Shown here: one piece after another, positions 1 to 8,895 of the stretch
Layout: each line of letters starts with the position of its first letter
Numbering within the stretch: position 1 is the first letter of the stretch
Assembly (NCBI GenBank): GCA_963783095.1
Contig: CAWAMR010000003.1
Span: 434,001 to 498,000 of the forward strand
Length of the DNA: 64,000 nt
Reading direction: 5' to 3'
Origin: CAWAMR01 sp963783095
Lineage (GTDB): Bacteria; Planctomycetota; Planctomycetia; Gemmatales; Gemmataceae
Notes under the pieces: generated by a model
The model's database searches: none
Seen by the model: the letters and a program-made list of their open reading frames with translations, nothing else
What the model was told of the DNA's origin: nothing
Position numbers and translations under genes: made by a program

Positions 1-840
1 GCCGTTCAAAAAGTTCGCGCTGCGGCCGCTCGCGCAAAATGTCAAAACAATCTCAAGCAATTGGCGCTCGGGATGCACAACTACGAGAGTACCAATGGAG
101 TCTTTCCATCCGGGATGTCGCCCGGGACGGTTGATTATGGAAACCTGTATTGCTGTTGGGGCACCTGGCAGGTTCCCATGCTGCCCTTCATCGAGCAGCA
201 AAATGCATTTAACCTCTACCAGAACTATGGCGGAAATGATTACACCGGTCCACGGTATGGGGCCTATCCAAATACTCTGGTTACGACGGTCCGGTACAAG
301 ATAATGACGTGTCCCGCGGATACGCCGGAAGATCCGTTGGGCGAGATTACTTCACATAATTACGTGGTCAACTTTGGAAACACTACGATCTATCAGTCGC
401 AATCGGTGACGATTGGCTCGACCACCTTTACTTTTGGCGGTGCCCCATTCACACCGAATATTCCCGAAACCATCCTGTCGATCACCGATGGGACCAGCAA
501 CACGTTGATGCTCTCTGAAGTCATCCAGGGCGCGCGTTCCGATTTGCGCGGCTTCAGTTGGTGGGGGCCGGGAACGGGTTTCACAACATCGGCGACGCCG
601 AATACCTCGACCCCCGATCAAACCGCACAAAACTGCGATCCCGGTCTTCCAAATCCACCCTGTGTGAATGCATCTTCCAATGCAACGATCAATCAATACG
701 CGCGCAGCCGACACGACACTGGAGTCTGCGCGGCGATGTGCGACGGCTCGGTCCGTTTTGTTACCAATTCCATTTCTTTGAGCACGTGGCAAGCCGTCGG
801 CACGTCCCAGGGCGGAGACCTGGCTGGGAGCGATTGGTAA
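1..840 (+). CDS. DUF1559 pseudopilin-like protein (5' partial)
   Basis: The reading frame is open from base 1, so the start and the N-terminal prepilin-like helix lie outside the window. What remains begins AVQKVRAAAARAKCQNNLKQ, the segment that follows the type IV prepilin-like helix in DUF1559 proteins, and it ends with a CDGSVRFVTNSIS motif typical of the C-terminal H-x9-DG region (H in RSRHDTGVCAAMCDGS). The family is greatly expanded in Planctomycetota and is thought to be exported and surface or periplasmic; its function is unknown. Two further members lie at 2930-3850 and 37769-38638. Family assignment is secure, role is not. Confidence 0.93.
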   Translation, partial: AVQKVRAAAARAKCQNNLKQLALGMHNYESTNGVFPSGMSPGTVDYGNLYCCWGTWQVPMLPFIEQQNAFNLYQNYGGNDYTGPRYGAYPNTLVTTVRYKIMTCPADTPEDPLGEITSHNYVVNFGNTTIYQSQSVTIGSTTFTFGGAPFTPNIPETILSITDGTSNTLMLSEVIQGARSDLRGFSWWGPGTGFTTSATPNTSTPDQTAQNCDPGLPNPPCVNASSNATINQYARSRHDTGVCAAMCDGSVRFVTNSISLSTWQAVGTSQGGDLAGSDW

Positions 841-894
841 GGATTTTTTTGCCAATCTGGTCAGAGGCCATTTTCTGTACCAAAAACGAAAAGA

Positions 895-1065
895 AAAACA
901 AAAGCGGCGGAAAAGCGGAAAAGCGCCGCACTCCAAATAACGGCTGAAGCTTTGTTATGCTTTTAGTTTTTTGACAATGAAAAACAGAAACAAAAGCGCA
1001 CGCAAAATCGCAAAGAACGATCGTGCGCCATTTGGAGTGCGGCGATTTTCCGCCGCTTTTGTTTT
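895..1065. repeat. Long inverted repeat with internal hairpin
   Basis: The left arm (895-938) and right arm (1030-1065) are near-perfect reverse complements containing AAAACAAAAGCGGCGGAAAA and GCCGCACTCCAAAT. The left arm has an extra 8-bp GCGGAAAA duplication. The 91-bp centre holds its own GCGCACG/CGTGCGC pairing. It sits just past the DUF1559 stop and could act as a terminator or be a MITE-like element; no coding capacity or clear target-site duplication is seen. Confidence 0.75.
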
Positions 1066-1197
1066 GTGAATGGTAACAAAAAAGGCCTGTTGCCAGTCTT
1101 CCAGGTTCCTGGCCCAAACTCGCTTGACAATTGAAATATGTACACTATCATTGATGATGTAGTGGTGCGAATCGGGGTGTTGTTTGCGCTCAACCCC

Positions 1198-2004
1198 ATA
1201 CGCACCAAGTTAACCCGATATTTGGTCGAAACGTAATGATTCTGAAGAAAACCCTTCCAACGAACTTGGCATTTAATAAAACGATTATCGATATGATACA
1301 CTGACGAAGTTCTTTGGTGATTAGGGGCGTCCGTCGGGCCGGGTTGCTACAAGTTGTCACAAGAATCGGTTTGTACATCTATGATCGTGCATGCGAACAA
1401 ACTAATTGCCGAATCGCGTGTTACAAATTGCTACAGACGTTGCTTTGCGGTTCAATGATCTAATAAACAAGCAATCGATGTTGTAATCGTCATGCTACAA
1501 TTTGCTACAAAAATTGGTTTGTACAGCGACGATCGTAAATGCGAACGAACGAATTACCGAACGGGGTGCTACAAATTGTTACAGAATTTGGCTTTCGGAT
1601 CAACGATTGGATAACCAAGCAAACGAGGCGTTAATCGCCATGCTACAAATTGCTACAAATTCTGCGGTTTTCGGAAGGTATCGCAATGACAAACTTACAC
1701 TCTAAAAACCAATAGACTTCCAAGAAACTTCGCCTCAATCCAACGATTATTGATTTGATATTCTGGCGAAGTTACTTTCAGATGAGGGTCCGAAACCGGG
1801 CGCAGACGCTACAAATTGCTACAAAAAAATGGATTGTGCACATGCGATCGCAAATTCGATCAAACGAACTTCTAAATGGGAAATTGGCCGTTTACTGTAC
1901 GCTTGGACATTTTCTGAGTACTATAGATAAGAGTGGTTTTCTTGCGTAGATGCACAGGAGAACGAATTGTGAACATCAATGATCCCACTACAAATTGCTA
2001 CAAA
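1198..2004. repeat. Nested repeat array: 18-bp core at 74-bp period inside a 462-bp repeat
   Basis: The core GCTACAAATTGCTACAAA (itself two GCTACAAAT units 10 bp apart) occurs in full or degenerate form at 1346, 1420, 1494, 1568, 1642, 1808 and 1987. The first five starts are exactly 74 bp apart. The 56-bp inter-core sequences alternate between two types: those at 1364-1419 and 1512-1567 resemble each other, and those at 1438-1493 and 1586-1641 resemble each other, giving a 148-bp higher-order unit. The block before the 1346 core (about 1255-1345) is repeated without gaps before the 1808 core, 462 bp later. No convincing ORF lies here. It is the main content of the gene-free stretch 841-2061, upstream of the epimerase gene. 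Confidence 0.9.
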
Positions 2005-2061
2005 TCTATCCACGAGTGGAAAGCAGAAATGCCTCGTGACTGACGACGAAGCGGAGAACGA

Positions 2062-2817
2062 ATGACCACAGCGCACAAGGTTTTGGTGACGGGTTCCGCC
2101 GGTCGGATCGGGCGGGCGGCGGTGCGCGAGTTGAAGCAGCGCGGGCACTTCGTTCGCGGCTTTGACCTCAGCGCCGATCCGCATTCCCATGAATGCGTCG
2201 TCGGCAGCATTACTGATCCCGACGCCTTTGGCCGGGCCGCGCACGGAATGGATGCCCTGGTTCATCTGGCCGCAACGCCGGACGATGACGATTTCATGAC
2301 CAAGTTGCTCCCGAATAATATCGTTGGCACCTATGTCGCAATGGAATCGGCTCGACTGGCGGCAATCAAAAGAGTGGTCTTGACCAGTAGCGGACAAGTC
2401 GTCTGGTGGCAGCGCTTTACCGGGCCGATGCCGATCGGAGTCGATGCCCAGCCGACACCGCGCGGCTGGTACGCCGCAGGCAAACTCTTTCTCGAAGCCG
2501 CAGGGCGCGTCTACGCCGTCTCACACACGATCAGCGTCATCGCGGCCCGGCTCGGCTGGTGTCCGCGCGATGCCGGGCACGTTCAGGAACTGACGCAAAC
2601 CGAATGGGGGCCTGATGTCTATCTAAGCCCCGGCGATGCCGGGCGATTTTTTGCCTGTGCGGTCGAGAGCCAGGCCGACATCTCCTTTGCGGTTGTCTAT
2701 GCCTGCAGCAAGCCGTTTCGTCAGTTGACTTATGACCTGACTTCGGCAAAGCAGTTGCTTGGTTACGAACCGCAAGACATTTGGCCGGAAGGCGCGAACG
2801 ATGACTTTACGGTTTAA
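2062..2817 (+). CDS. NAD(P)-dependent epimerase/dehydratase (SDR family)
   Basis: 251 aa extended short-chain dehydrogenase/reductase. The N-terminus has the Rossmann dinucleotide-binding motif VLVTGSAGRIG (residues about 7-17), a DALVHLAA strand follows, and the catalytic Tyr-Lys pair is in GWYAAGK (Y-x3-K). A GGAG ribosome site sits about 7 bases before the ATG at 2062. Proteins of this type act in the cytoplasm on nucleotide sugars or sugar acids (uronate dehydrogenase-like enzymes have this length); the substrate cannot be told from sequence. It stands alone, downstream of the 74-bp repeat array and convergent with the next DUF1559 gene. Confidence 0.88.
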   Translation: MTTAHKVLVTGSAGRIGRAAVRELKQRGHFVRGFDLSADPHSHECVVGSITDPDAFGRAAHGMDALVHLAATPDDDDFMTKLLPNNIVGTYVAMESARLAAIKRVVLTSSGQVVWWQRFTGPMPIGVDAQPTPRGWYAAGKLFLEAAGRVYAVSHTISVIAARLGWCPRDAGHVQELTQTEWGPDVYLSPGDAGRFFACAVESQADISFAVVYACSKPFRQLTYDLTSAKQLLGYEPQDIWPEGANDDFTV

Positions 2818-2930
2818 GGCGAGCGGCAGAAAAAAGACTTCCGCTTACTTCGTGCGCGGCTCTCGCCGATTCGCTGAAGACCGCGCACAAAGTAAGCGGT
2901 TTTGGGATAAGTTTGTTTCTGCCGCTCGCC
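2818..2930. terminator. Long stem-loop between convergent genes
   Basis: The 113 bp between the epimerase stop and the DUF1559 stop form one imperfect palindrome: GGCGAGCGGCAGAAA at 2818 pairs with TTTCTGCCGCTCGCC ending at 2930, and CCGCTTACTTCGTGCGCGG pairs with CCGCGCACAAAGTAAGCGG. The position suggests a bidirectional terminator, but the length is closer to a mobile palindromic element. Its last base is shared with the stop codon of the minus-strand gene. Confidence 0.65.
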
Positions 2931-3850
2931 TAATAGGTTCCCAGGATTAGGCCGTCGTTCATGGTCCCCAGCAGCTGATAGGTGGTCACGTTAATGCTGT
3001 TGCTGAGAAACTGGACCGAGCCGTCGCAAAACACGGTATTCACCCCGGTCACATGCCGGCTCCGCGCGGCATGCTGAGCGACGCCGGAGATAACCCAGGG
3101 CATCATCGGATCGCTGGTGGTGATCGAGCCGAAACTCAGAAGCCAATCGGGATTGGGGCTGTTGGGCGTGTTGAACGTCATGAAACTGTTGCAGCCTCGA
3201 TCGTCGTTGAGAATGTCTCCGCGAAAATCGCCCGAGGCATCAGGAGGCATTATCACTTCGGACATCAATAACGTGTTGGACAGTCCATCGGTGATGTTCG
3301 CAAAGTTTGTGGCCGCAGGTGTCCAGGCACCATCCGAATACCAGAATGGCGAGTTGACCGCAGAGATAGCTGATGCGGGGTCGGTTTGGTTGCCGAAGTT
3401 GACGACATAGTTGCCGCGTGAGCGATAATAGGCATCACCCTCCCAATAAGCCGGAGAGCCTCGGTCGGAGGGACAGAAATAGGTTTTCACCTGGGCGGCG
3501 ATGAGATTATTCACGGAATTATCGGGAGAACAGTTGGGAGGCTGCCAGAACCCCGCCGTGTAGCTGTACTGGCTGGCGAGAGCTTGCTGTTCGATATAGG
3601 GCCAGAGGAAAGGAACCCAGGAATTGCGCGGCGTCCAGGTGTCGCCATAGGGCAACTGGTTATTGACACCATGATAATTGTGCATTGCCAGGCCCCATTG
3701 CTTGAGGTTGTTGCTGCATTTGGCGCGGGCCGCGGCCTCCCTGACTTTCTGCACGGCCGGGAGCAATAGACCAACGAGAATGGCAATGATAGCGATCACG
3801 ACCAACAACTCGATCAGCGTGAAACCACTTCGGCGCGTCCGGGTTTGCAT
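2930..3850 (-). CDS. DUF1559 pseudopilin-like protein
   Basis: 306 aa, complete. The N-terminus (residues 8-30) is a prepilin-type cleavage/methylation segment, GFTLIELLVVIAIIAI, followed by LLLPAVQKVREAAARAKC and NNLKQWGLAMHNYH. The C-terminus carries the H-x9-DG signature (ARSRHVTGVNTVFCDGSVQF). Family members are exported through the type II/IV pilin route and are probably surface or periplasmic; the function is unknown. It is monocistronic, convergent with the epimerase. Confidence 0.95.
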   Translation of the reverse strand: MQTRTRRSGFTLIELLVVIAIIAILVGLLLPAVQKVREAAARAKCSNNLKQWGLAMHNYHGVNNQLPYGDTWTPRNSWVPFLWPYIEQQALASQYSYTAGFWQPPNCSPDNSVNNLIAAQVKTYFCPSDRGSPAYWEGDAYYRSRGNYVVNFGNQTDPASAISAVNSPFWYSDGAWTPAATNFANITDGLSNTLLMSEVIMPPDASGDFRGDILNDDRGCNSFMTFNTPNSPNPDWLLSFGSITTSDPMMPWVISGVAQHAARSRHVTGVNTVFCDGSVQFLSNSINVTTYQLLGTMNDGLILGTY

Positions 3851-4077
3851 TGGGATCCCTGTCTATAACTGAAAAGGAAAATATCGACATCTGCCAAGGA
3901 TAACATGGCCGCGATTTAGGTAGTATAGACGTTCTTACGACAGAATTGAAGCATTGTATTGCGCATCGATTGGCGTTTCCGGCCAAAAATGTGCAGCAAC
4001 TTCTTTTCCTCCCGCACGAATTCTGCTTAAATAGCAGTCCTACCTTAAACACAACTTTTCGCACACGGGGTGCTGGA

Positions 4078-5349
4078 ATGGCTCATCGTGCCTGGCTCGC
4101 GACGCTCCTTTTGGTTTTCTTTACCACGACATCCTATGCCGAGAACTGGCCGGTATGGCGCGGCCCGCGCGGCGACGGAACCGTGATGGACAAGGGTTTC
4201 CCGCTGAAGTGGTCGAGTACTGAAAATATTACATGGAAGACGGAAATCCCCGGCCGAGGCCACTCTTCACCCATTGTGTGGGAAGATCGCATTTTTGTGA
4301 CGAGTTGCATTGAGGGTGCCGACAAAAAGAACAAGACCTTGCCGCGCGACCGCGTGCTCTTCTGCGTCGATCGAAAGGATGGCAAGATCGTTTGGCAGAA
4401 GACCGTTCTCACGTCGCCCCTGGAAAAGATTCACTCGGAAAACAGCTATGCCAGCTCCACTCCCGCAACCGATGGCAAATACATTTATGTCGCGTTCCTG
4501 GACAATCCGAAAGTGATCGTGGCCGCTTACGATTTTGACGGCAAGGAGGTATGGAGAAAAAGCCCAGGCGAGTTTCAGTCGCAGCACGGCTTCGGCATCC
4601 CGCCGATCCTCTACAAGGATCTGGTCATCGTCAACTGCGATCAGGATGGCGAAAACCACAAGAAGCCGGCATATATCGTCGCTTTCAACAAGAATACCGG
4701 AGAGGAGAAATGGCGGATCGATCGCCCCAACCGGATTCGTTCTTATACTCCTCCGCTGATCGTCGAAGCGGCAGGAAAACCGCAAATGGTGCTGACCGGC
4801 TGCAAATGTGTGGCGAGTTATGACCCCAATACCGGCCAGCAAATCTGGCTCATCAACGGACCCACGGAGCAGTTCGTTGCCAGCATGATCTACCACAAGG
4901 GGCTTTTCTTCCTGACCGCGGGTTTCCCAACCTATCACGTCTGGGCGATCAAACCGGACGGTACCGGGAATGTTACCAAGACTCATGTACTCTGGAAGGA
5001 AGTGAAGGGAGCAGGCTATGTGCCTTCACCGGTGCCGCACGGCGACAACATCTTCCTCGTCCACGACGATGGGTTGGGCAGTTGCCGGGATGTTCTCACG
5101 GGGAAATTGCACTGGGCTGAGCGTGTCGGCGGGCATACCCATTCTTCGCCCGTCATTGCGGATGATCGGGTCTATTACACCGATGATTCCGGGGTAACGC
5201 AGGTCGTCAAGGCGGATACCACGTTTGAGGAGCTGGCGAAGAACTCGATCGGCGAAGAGTGTTTCTCATCGGCAGCGTTCTCGCGCGGGCAGATTTTCAT
5301 TCGGGGTAAGAGACATCTGTTTTGCATCGGGAAAGAGGCTGGGAAATGA
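4078..5349 (+). CDS. Secreted PQQ-like beta-propeller protein
   Basis: 423 aa from the ATG at 4078. An in-frame ATG exists 44 codons upstream, but only the 4078 start gives a clean signal peptide (MAHRAWLATLLLVFFTTTSYA, cut before ENWPVWRGP). The mature part opens with WPVWRGPRGDGT and contains blade repeats such as DRKDGKIVWQK, YDFDGKEVWRK, NKNTGEEKWR and DPNTGQQIWL, the W-containing motifs of the PQQ/YVTN-type propeller. The true quinoprotein dehydrogenase metal and cofactor residues are not evident. Planctomycetes carry many of these periplasmic proteins beside sulfatases and DUF1559 genes, mostly of unknown function. Confidence 0.9.
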   Translation: MAHRAWLATLLLVFFTTTSYAENWPVWRGPRGDGTVMDKGFPLKWSSTENITWKTEIPGRGHSSPIVWEDRIFVTSCIEGADKKNKTLPRDRVLFCVDRKDGKIVWQKTVLTSPLEKIHSENSYASSTPATDGKYIYVAFLDNPKVIVAAYDFDGKEVWRKSPGEFQSQHGFGIPPILYKDLVIVNCDQDGENHKKPAYIVAFNKNTGEEKWRIDRPNRIRSYTPPLIVEAAGKPQMVLTGCKCVASYDPNTGQQIWLINGPTEQFVASMIYHKGLFFLTAGFPTYHVWAIKPDGTGNVTKTHVLWKEVKGAGYVPSPVPHGDNIFLVHDDGLGSCRDVLTGKLHWAERVGGHTHSSPVIADDRVYYTDDSGVTQVVKADTTFEELAKNSIGEECFSSAAFSRGQIFIRGKRHLFCIGKEAGK

Positions 5350-5364
5350 TCCTGGGCGGACTAC

Positions 5365-6588
5365 TCACCCGGCATTGAGGATTCTTGCGAACGGTTCGCC
5401 CAGAGCTGTCTCTATGTAGGGCACAACTCCCCAGAATCGTCGCATTTCATGATATTCTCGGACGAACCCCAGCTCACCGATCGGCAGGCCGCTAACCGCG
5501 CGGATCATCAGATTGCGGGCCGTGTGTTCGGGGCTGATAAACTCGATCACATCGGTCTGGTAGCCCATGATCCGCAAGGCCAGTGCCCGGAAGGCATCGG
5601 TCAGCAAATCCGCCGTGCGCTGGTGCAGGATACCGTGACGCAGTATTGGCCGCAGAAGCTGGGCCGGCCCCTCAGCGCGGAGTTGATCGTTGAGATGGTG
5701 ATGGCAACAGGGGACGCTCAATAGGATGCGCGATTTTGACGCGATCGCCAGTGCCATGGCATCGTCGGTGGCAGTATCGCAGGCATGCAGCGCCAGAACG
5801 ATGTCGGGCCTGATGTCGATCGACGCGATACGTGCGCAGCGAAATGCGAGCGTATCCGCGCCAAACGGTAGAGCGCGTTCGATACTCTTGCGAATGACTT
5901 CTTCGTTGACATCGACCCCGATAACGTGCGCGGGGATATCGAGAATCTCTTTGAGATAATGGTGTACTGCCAGCGTCAGATAACTCGACCCGCAGCCGCA
6001 ATCGAGGATCTCTACGTCCCTGGGAAGCGATCGCAAACCGGCATCATCGAGAACGTGGCCCAGCAGCTTTAGACACTCGTTGATTTGCGTAAACTTCGCG
6101 CGCATCGTGGGTCGAACCTGGCCGGTGCGGGTCAGGATACCCATTGCTTCGAGCAAATGGTTCGACTGTCCCTCGGGGAGCGGGACGCTCTTGGTTCGGT
6201 TGTGAGAGGTCCGGATTTCTGTTGTGGGCGATGCCGCCTTCCGCCGGCCGATGTGAATCTTTCCTTTCTTGGAGGTGCGGATATCCACTTCTTCACCCGT
6301 CGTTGAAAGGTGGATGCCCGCATAGCCGGCGTCGAGAATCTCGTCGAGCCAGGGAGCGATTTCATCCGCAAGACCATTCTTGGTGATATTTTTCTTTTCG
6401 TCGAAATAGGAGAATTGAAGATAGGGCTTGCTGCGGAGTTGGACAGGTTGGACGACGACGCGAACCCAGGGTGACGGGGTGGCGAGCCGGGCAGCGCCGG
6501 CGAAAGTGGCCCGCCGAAAACTGGGTGCGAGAATGGTGCTGGTCACAAGCAGCCGGAGGTTGGCCGTATCGAGTTCCGTGGTGCTCAT
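5365..6588 (-). CDS. Class I SAM-dependent methyltransferase (Methyltransf_32-like)
   Basis: 407 aa. The SAM-binding motif I is EILDCGCGSSYLTLAVH (about residues 200-216), followed by VIGVDVNEEVIRKS and an acidic strand LALHACDTATDDA. The later SVPCCHHHL motif is characteristic of the Methyltransf_32 family, whose members are proposed RNA or protein methyltransferases. The first 130 residues are a family-specific N-terminal region with a Lys/Arg-rich stretch. It is the last gene of a minus-strand run starting with trpC (27 bases after the preceding stop). Methyltransferase identity is firm, substrate unknown. Confidence 0.85.
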   Translation of the reverse strand: MSTTELDTANLRLLVTSTILAPSFRRATFAGAARLATPSPWVRVVVQPVQLRSKPYLQFSYFDEKKNITKNGLADEIAPWLDEILDAGYAGIHLSTTGEEVDIRTSKKGKIHIGRRKAASPTTEIRTSHNRTKSVPLPEGQSNHLLEAMGILTRTGQVRPTMRAKFTQINECLKLLGHVLDDAGLRSLPRDVEILDCGCGSSYLTLAVHHYLKEILDIPAHVIGVDVNEEVIRKSIERALPFGADTLAFRCARIASIDIRPDIVLALHACDTATDDAMALAIASKSRILLSVPCCHHHLNDQLRAEGPAQLLRPILRHGILHQRTADLLTDAFRALALRIMGYQTDVIEFISPEHTARNLMIRAVSGLPIGELGFVREYHEMRRFWGVVPYIETALGEPFARILNAG

Positions 6589-6615
6589 GCTGTTATCTTA
6601 TCCGCGCGATCGATC

Positions 6616-8886
6616 TCATGGCAGATACGGTCGAAATGCGGTCAGTGGCTCGAAGAGTTCGAGCGGTACGCTCTCGCCCAAGAGAGCATAGCCGTCGATG
6701 ATCCGGCGGAGTTGCTTGCCCATCGCGCTCGGGTAATGAGAGAGTTCACCCGTGAGCTTGAGAGCTTCCTTATAGCGCGCTGCTGCATACTCCCATTTTC
6801 GACAAAGCATCGCGGCCTCAGCTTGGGCAGCCCGCCGCCAGATATCATCGTCGGGCAAGCGCTCCTCCGCCGTCTCCAACAGGTCGAGAATCTTCATTGC
6901 CGTTTGCAGCAATGACTTCTGCAACAAGCCCGACTTTTCGTTCTGGCCAAGTTGGAAGAGCAAACCGGCCCTCAGCAATGTCAGTGTGGCAACATTGATT
7001 CCCGAGAAAAAGCCTTTCGTCAGCAAATAGGCTTTTTCATATTTCTCGATGGCTTTCTTGAAGAACTCATCGGCTTCCTGGAACTGGGACCGTCGCTCTT
7101 CGGGATCTACGGTCGGCTGCTGCGCTTCATTCAAGGCCCGATCCCCGGAATCCTTATAGCAACGGCCCCAGAGCGAAAACGTGTCCTCATCGAGATCCTC
7201 GCCGAAGTCGTTCCTGAGCGCGTGGAGGAGGTTCAAGGTCTCTGCGCTGCGGCCCTGCCGGGAAAGGTTGAAAGCCAGTTCATATCCCACGTGCAAAGCA
7301 GTGGGGTGCAATTTCGCCAATTCCCCCAGGTGCGCTTCGACTTGCTTCTGCTCTTCGAGATACTCGCTTCGGCTGCCTCGGTGCGCAAGCTCGAGCGGTA
7401 TCTGATAAGTGGGATAACGTCCTTTCAGCAGTGCTTCCAGGTTCTTGGGCAAATCGTTCCGGCTCCCGTGGATTTGTTCGAGACAGGCAGCAGCAACCCC
7501 TGCCGAGACATAGGCCGACGTCCAATGGGCCGGGGTCTGGTTGTCGTAGCGCACCGTCGTCAGGCCATAGCACCCCAACAAATAGAGGTATTCGCGCAGC
7601 CATTCGCTGGAGCGGCCGGGGACGTTGCCGAGGACGTAGGCAGCCTGCTGGCGAATCGTGAGCAAGATCAATAGCAGTCGGCTACGGGGCGTTGTCGCCG
7701 GGAGGGTTGTTTCGGGTCGTCCGCGTGTGAGTTGGCAATGCTTCGTCAACTCTGCGAGTTCCCACTCAAATTGCTGCACCAGGCGGGCCAGATCGGTCAA
7801 ATTGTCGTGGGGAAAGATGATGTCGTAGATCCGAGTTTTCAGTTCCGTTTCCATTTCGACAAAGTCCCAGCCGATCAGATTGTCGGATGCGATGCTGTCG
7901 TAATCGAACAGGGCTGGGAAGTTGGCCCGCTCCTGGGCATCGATCCCGACCAGGACATTGCGCCCGTGAAGATCGCCATGACCCAGGCCGCGCAGCGTAT
8001 CGGGGATCACCTGATCGGCGGAAATACCCGCCTTCAGTTCGGCGTTATAGAAGTGGAAACAGTCGACCGGATCGATGAAGTTGCGGAACCCCACGGCGAA
8101 CGCGGCATTCACCTGTTGGCGAACACTACGGGGTCCGCCGCGCTCCCAAAGCGTCATCGAGTGCAGCAAGTGGTGTCTTTGACCGGGCTGTTGCCTGTTA
8201 GGCATGGTTTGGATGCCTTCCGGGCCGGCCGATTCGAGGCGATAGGTTTTGTGGAGCCTGAGGCCGAGCTGCGAATAGATATCGTGCAGCACTTCACGGA
8301 TCGAATCGAGTACGGGACTATCGAAGCGCACACAGCGTAAGACTGCCGATTCGAGCCAGATCGAATCTTCGATTCCGATAAAGTGATTGGCATCCTGATA
8401 GGCAATAGCAATCAGTTTTCCGGGATTCCCACCATCCGGAAAGGCCAAAAGCGACATGAAGACGGGGTTGGGATCGGTAATGTTGCAGAGGTTCCAGGCA
8501 TTTCGTTCGAGGTTGAGTTTGTCGTGATCGGCCAGCTTGACAACGTATGAGTTTGCCGAGCCTGCTCTGCGCACATCGACTTGCAGAATGTGTTCATTTT
8601 TGCGAGGTTTGAAGCCCACGAAATAATTCAAGACAATGACATGCGCAGCATCGGGAAACGCCACCTCGAGTTGATGACGAATGGTTTCAAGATTCTGGTC
8701 CAGCGTGCCGGTATGTTCGGGCATTTTTGTGAGCGCATCAGCCAGGCGAGCTTCCGCGCGACGAGACCAAACAACATTCGGCGTGAGTGTAGACGATAGG
8801 CGTCGCATGAGAGGGTTCAGCGCAAAAGAAAAGTCCTTGGTGTTGCGTCTCGATAGAAATGATAAGTTCTTGCCGGTGGGAGGCAA
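6616..8886 (-). CDS. APH/kinase-like domain protein with C-terminal TPR-like repeats
   Basis: 756 aa. The central part (about residues 295-335) has GHGDLHGRNVLVG followed by ALFDYDS, matching the catalytic loop H-x-D-x4-N and the metal-binding Asp of aminoglycoside phosphotransferase-like kinases. The N-terminal 280 residues (VVKLADHDKLNLERNAWN looks like a nucleotide-binding lobe) are otherwise unrecognised. From about residue 530 the protein is helical with TPR-like spacing (YELAFNLSRQGRSAETLNLL). It starts 9 bases after the trpC stop, so it is probably co-transcribed. APH-like domains of this kind have been described as parts of bacterial conflict or effector proteins; that link is inference only. 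Confidence 0.6.
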   Translation of the reverse strand: MPPTGKNLSFLSRRNTKDFSFALNPLMRRLSSTLTPNVVWSRRAEARLADALTKMPEHTGTLDQNLETIRHQLEVAFPDAAHVIVLNYFVGFKPRKNEHILQVDVRRAGSANSYVVKLADHDKLNLERNAWNLCNITDPNPVFMSLLAFPDGGNPGKLIAIAYQDANHFIGIEDSIWLESAVLRCVRFDSPVLDSIREVLHDIYSQLGLRLHKTYRLESAGPEGIQTMPNRQQPGQRHHLLHSMTLWERGGPRSVRQQVNAAFAVGFRNFIDPVDCFHFYNAELKAGISADQVIPDTLRGLGHGDLHGRNVLVGIDAQERANFPALFDYDSIASDNLIGWDFVEMETELKTRIYDIIFPHDNLTDLARLVQQFEWELAELTKHCQLTRGRPETTLPATTPRSRLLLILLTIRQQAAYVLGNVPGRSSEWLREYLYLLGCYGLTTVRYDNQTPAHWTSAYVSAGVAAACLEQIHGSRNDLPKNLEALLKGRYPTYQIPLELAHRGSRSEYLEEQKQVEAHLGELAKLHPTALHVGYELAFNLSRQGRSAETLNLLHALRNDFGEDLDEDTFSLWGRCYKDSGDRALNEAQQPTVDPEERRSQFQEADEFFKKAIEKYEKAYLLTKGFFSGINVATLTLLRAGLLFQLGQNEKSGLLQKSLLQTAMKILDLLETAEERLPDDDIWRRAAQAEAAMLCRKWEYAAARYKEALKLTGELSHYPSAMGKQLRRIIDGYALLGESVPLELFEPLTAFRPYLP

Positions 8887-8895
8887 GGCGACCTC

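Noticed and set aside
352..936. 194-residue minus-strand frame opposite the first DUF1559 gene
   Set aside because: It mirrors the DUF1559 coding frame and has no domain; a shadow.
1346..2004. CRISPR array (short repeat at regular spacing)
   Set aside because: The 56-bp segments between cores are homologous to each other, cores are imperfect, and no cas genes are present.
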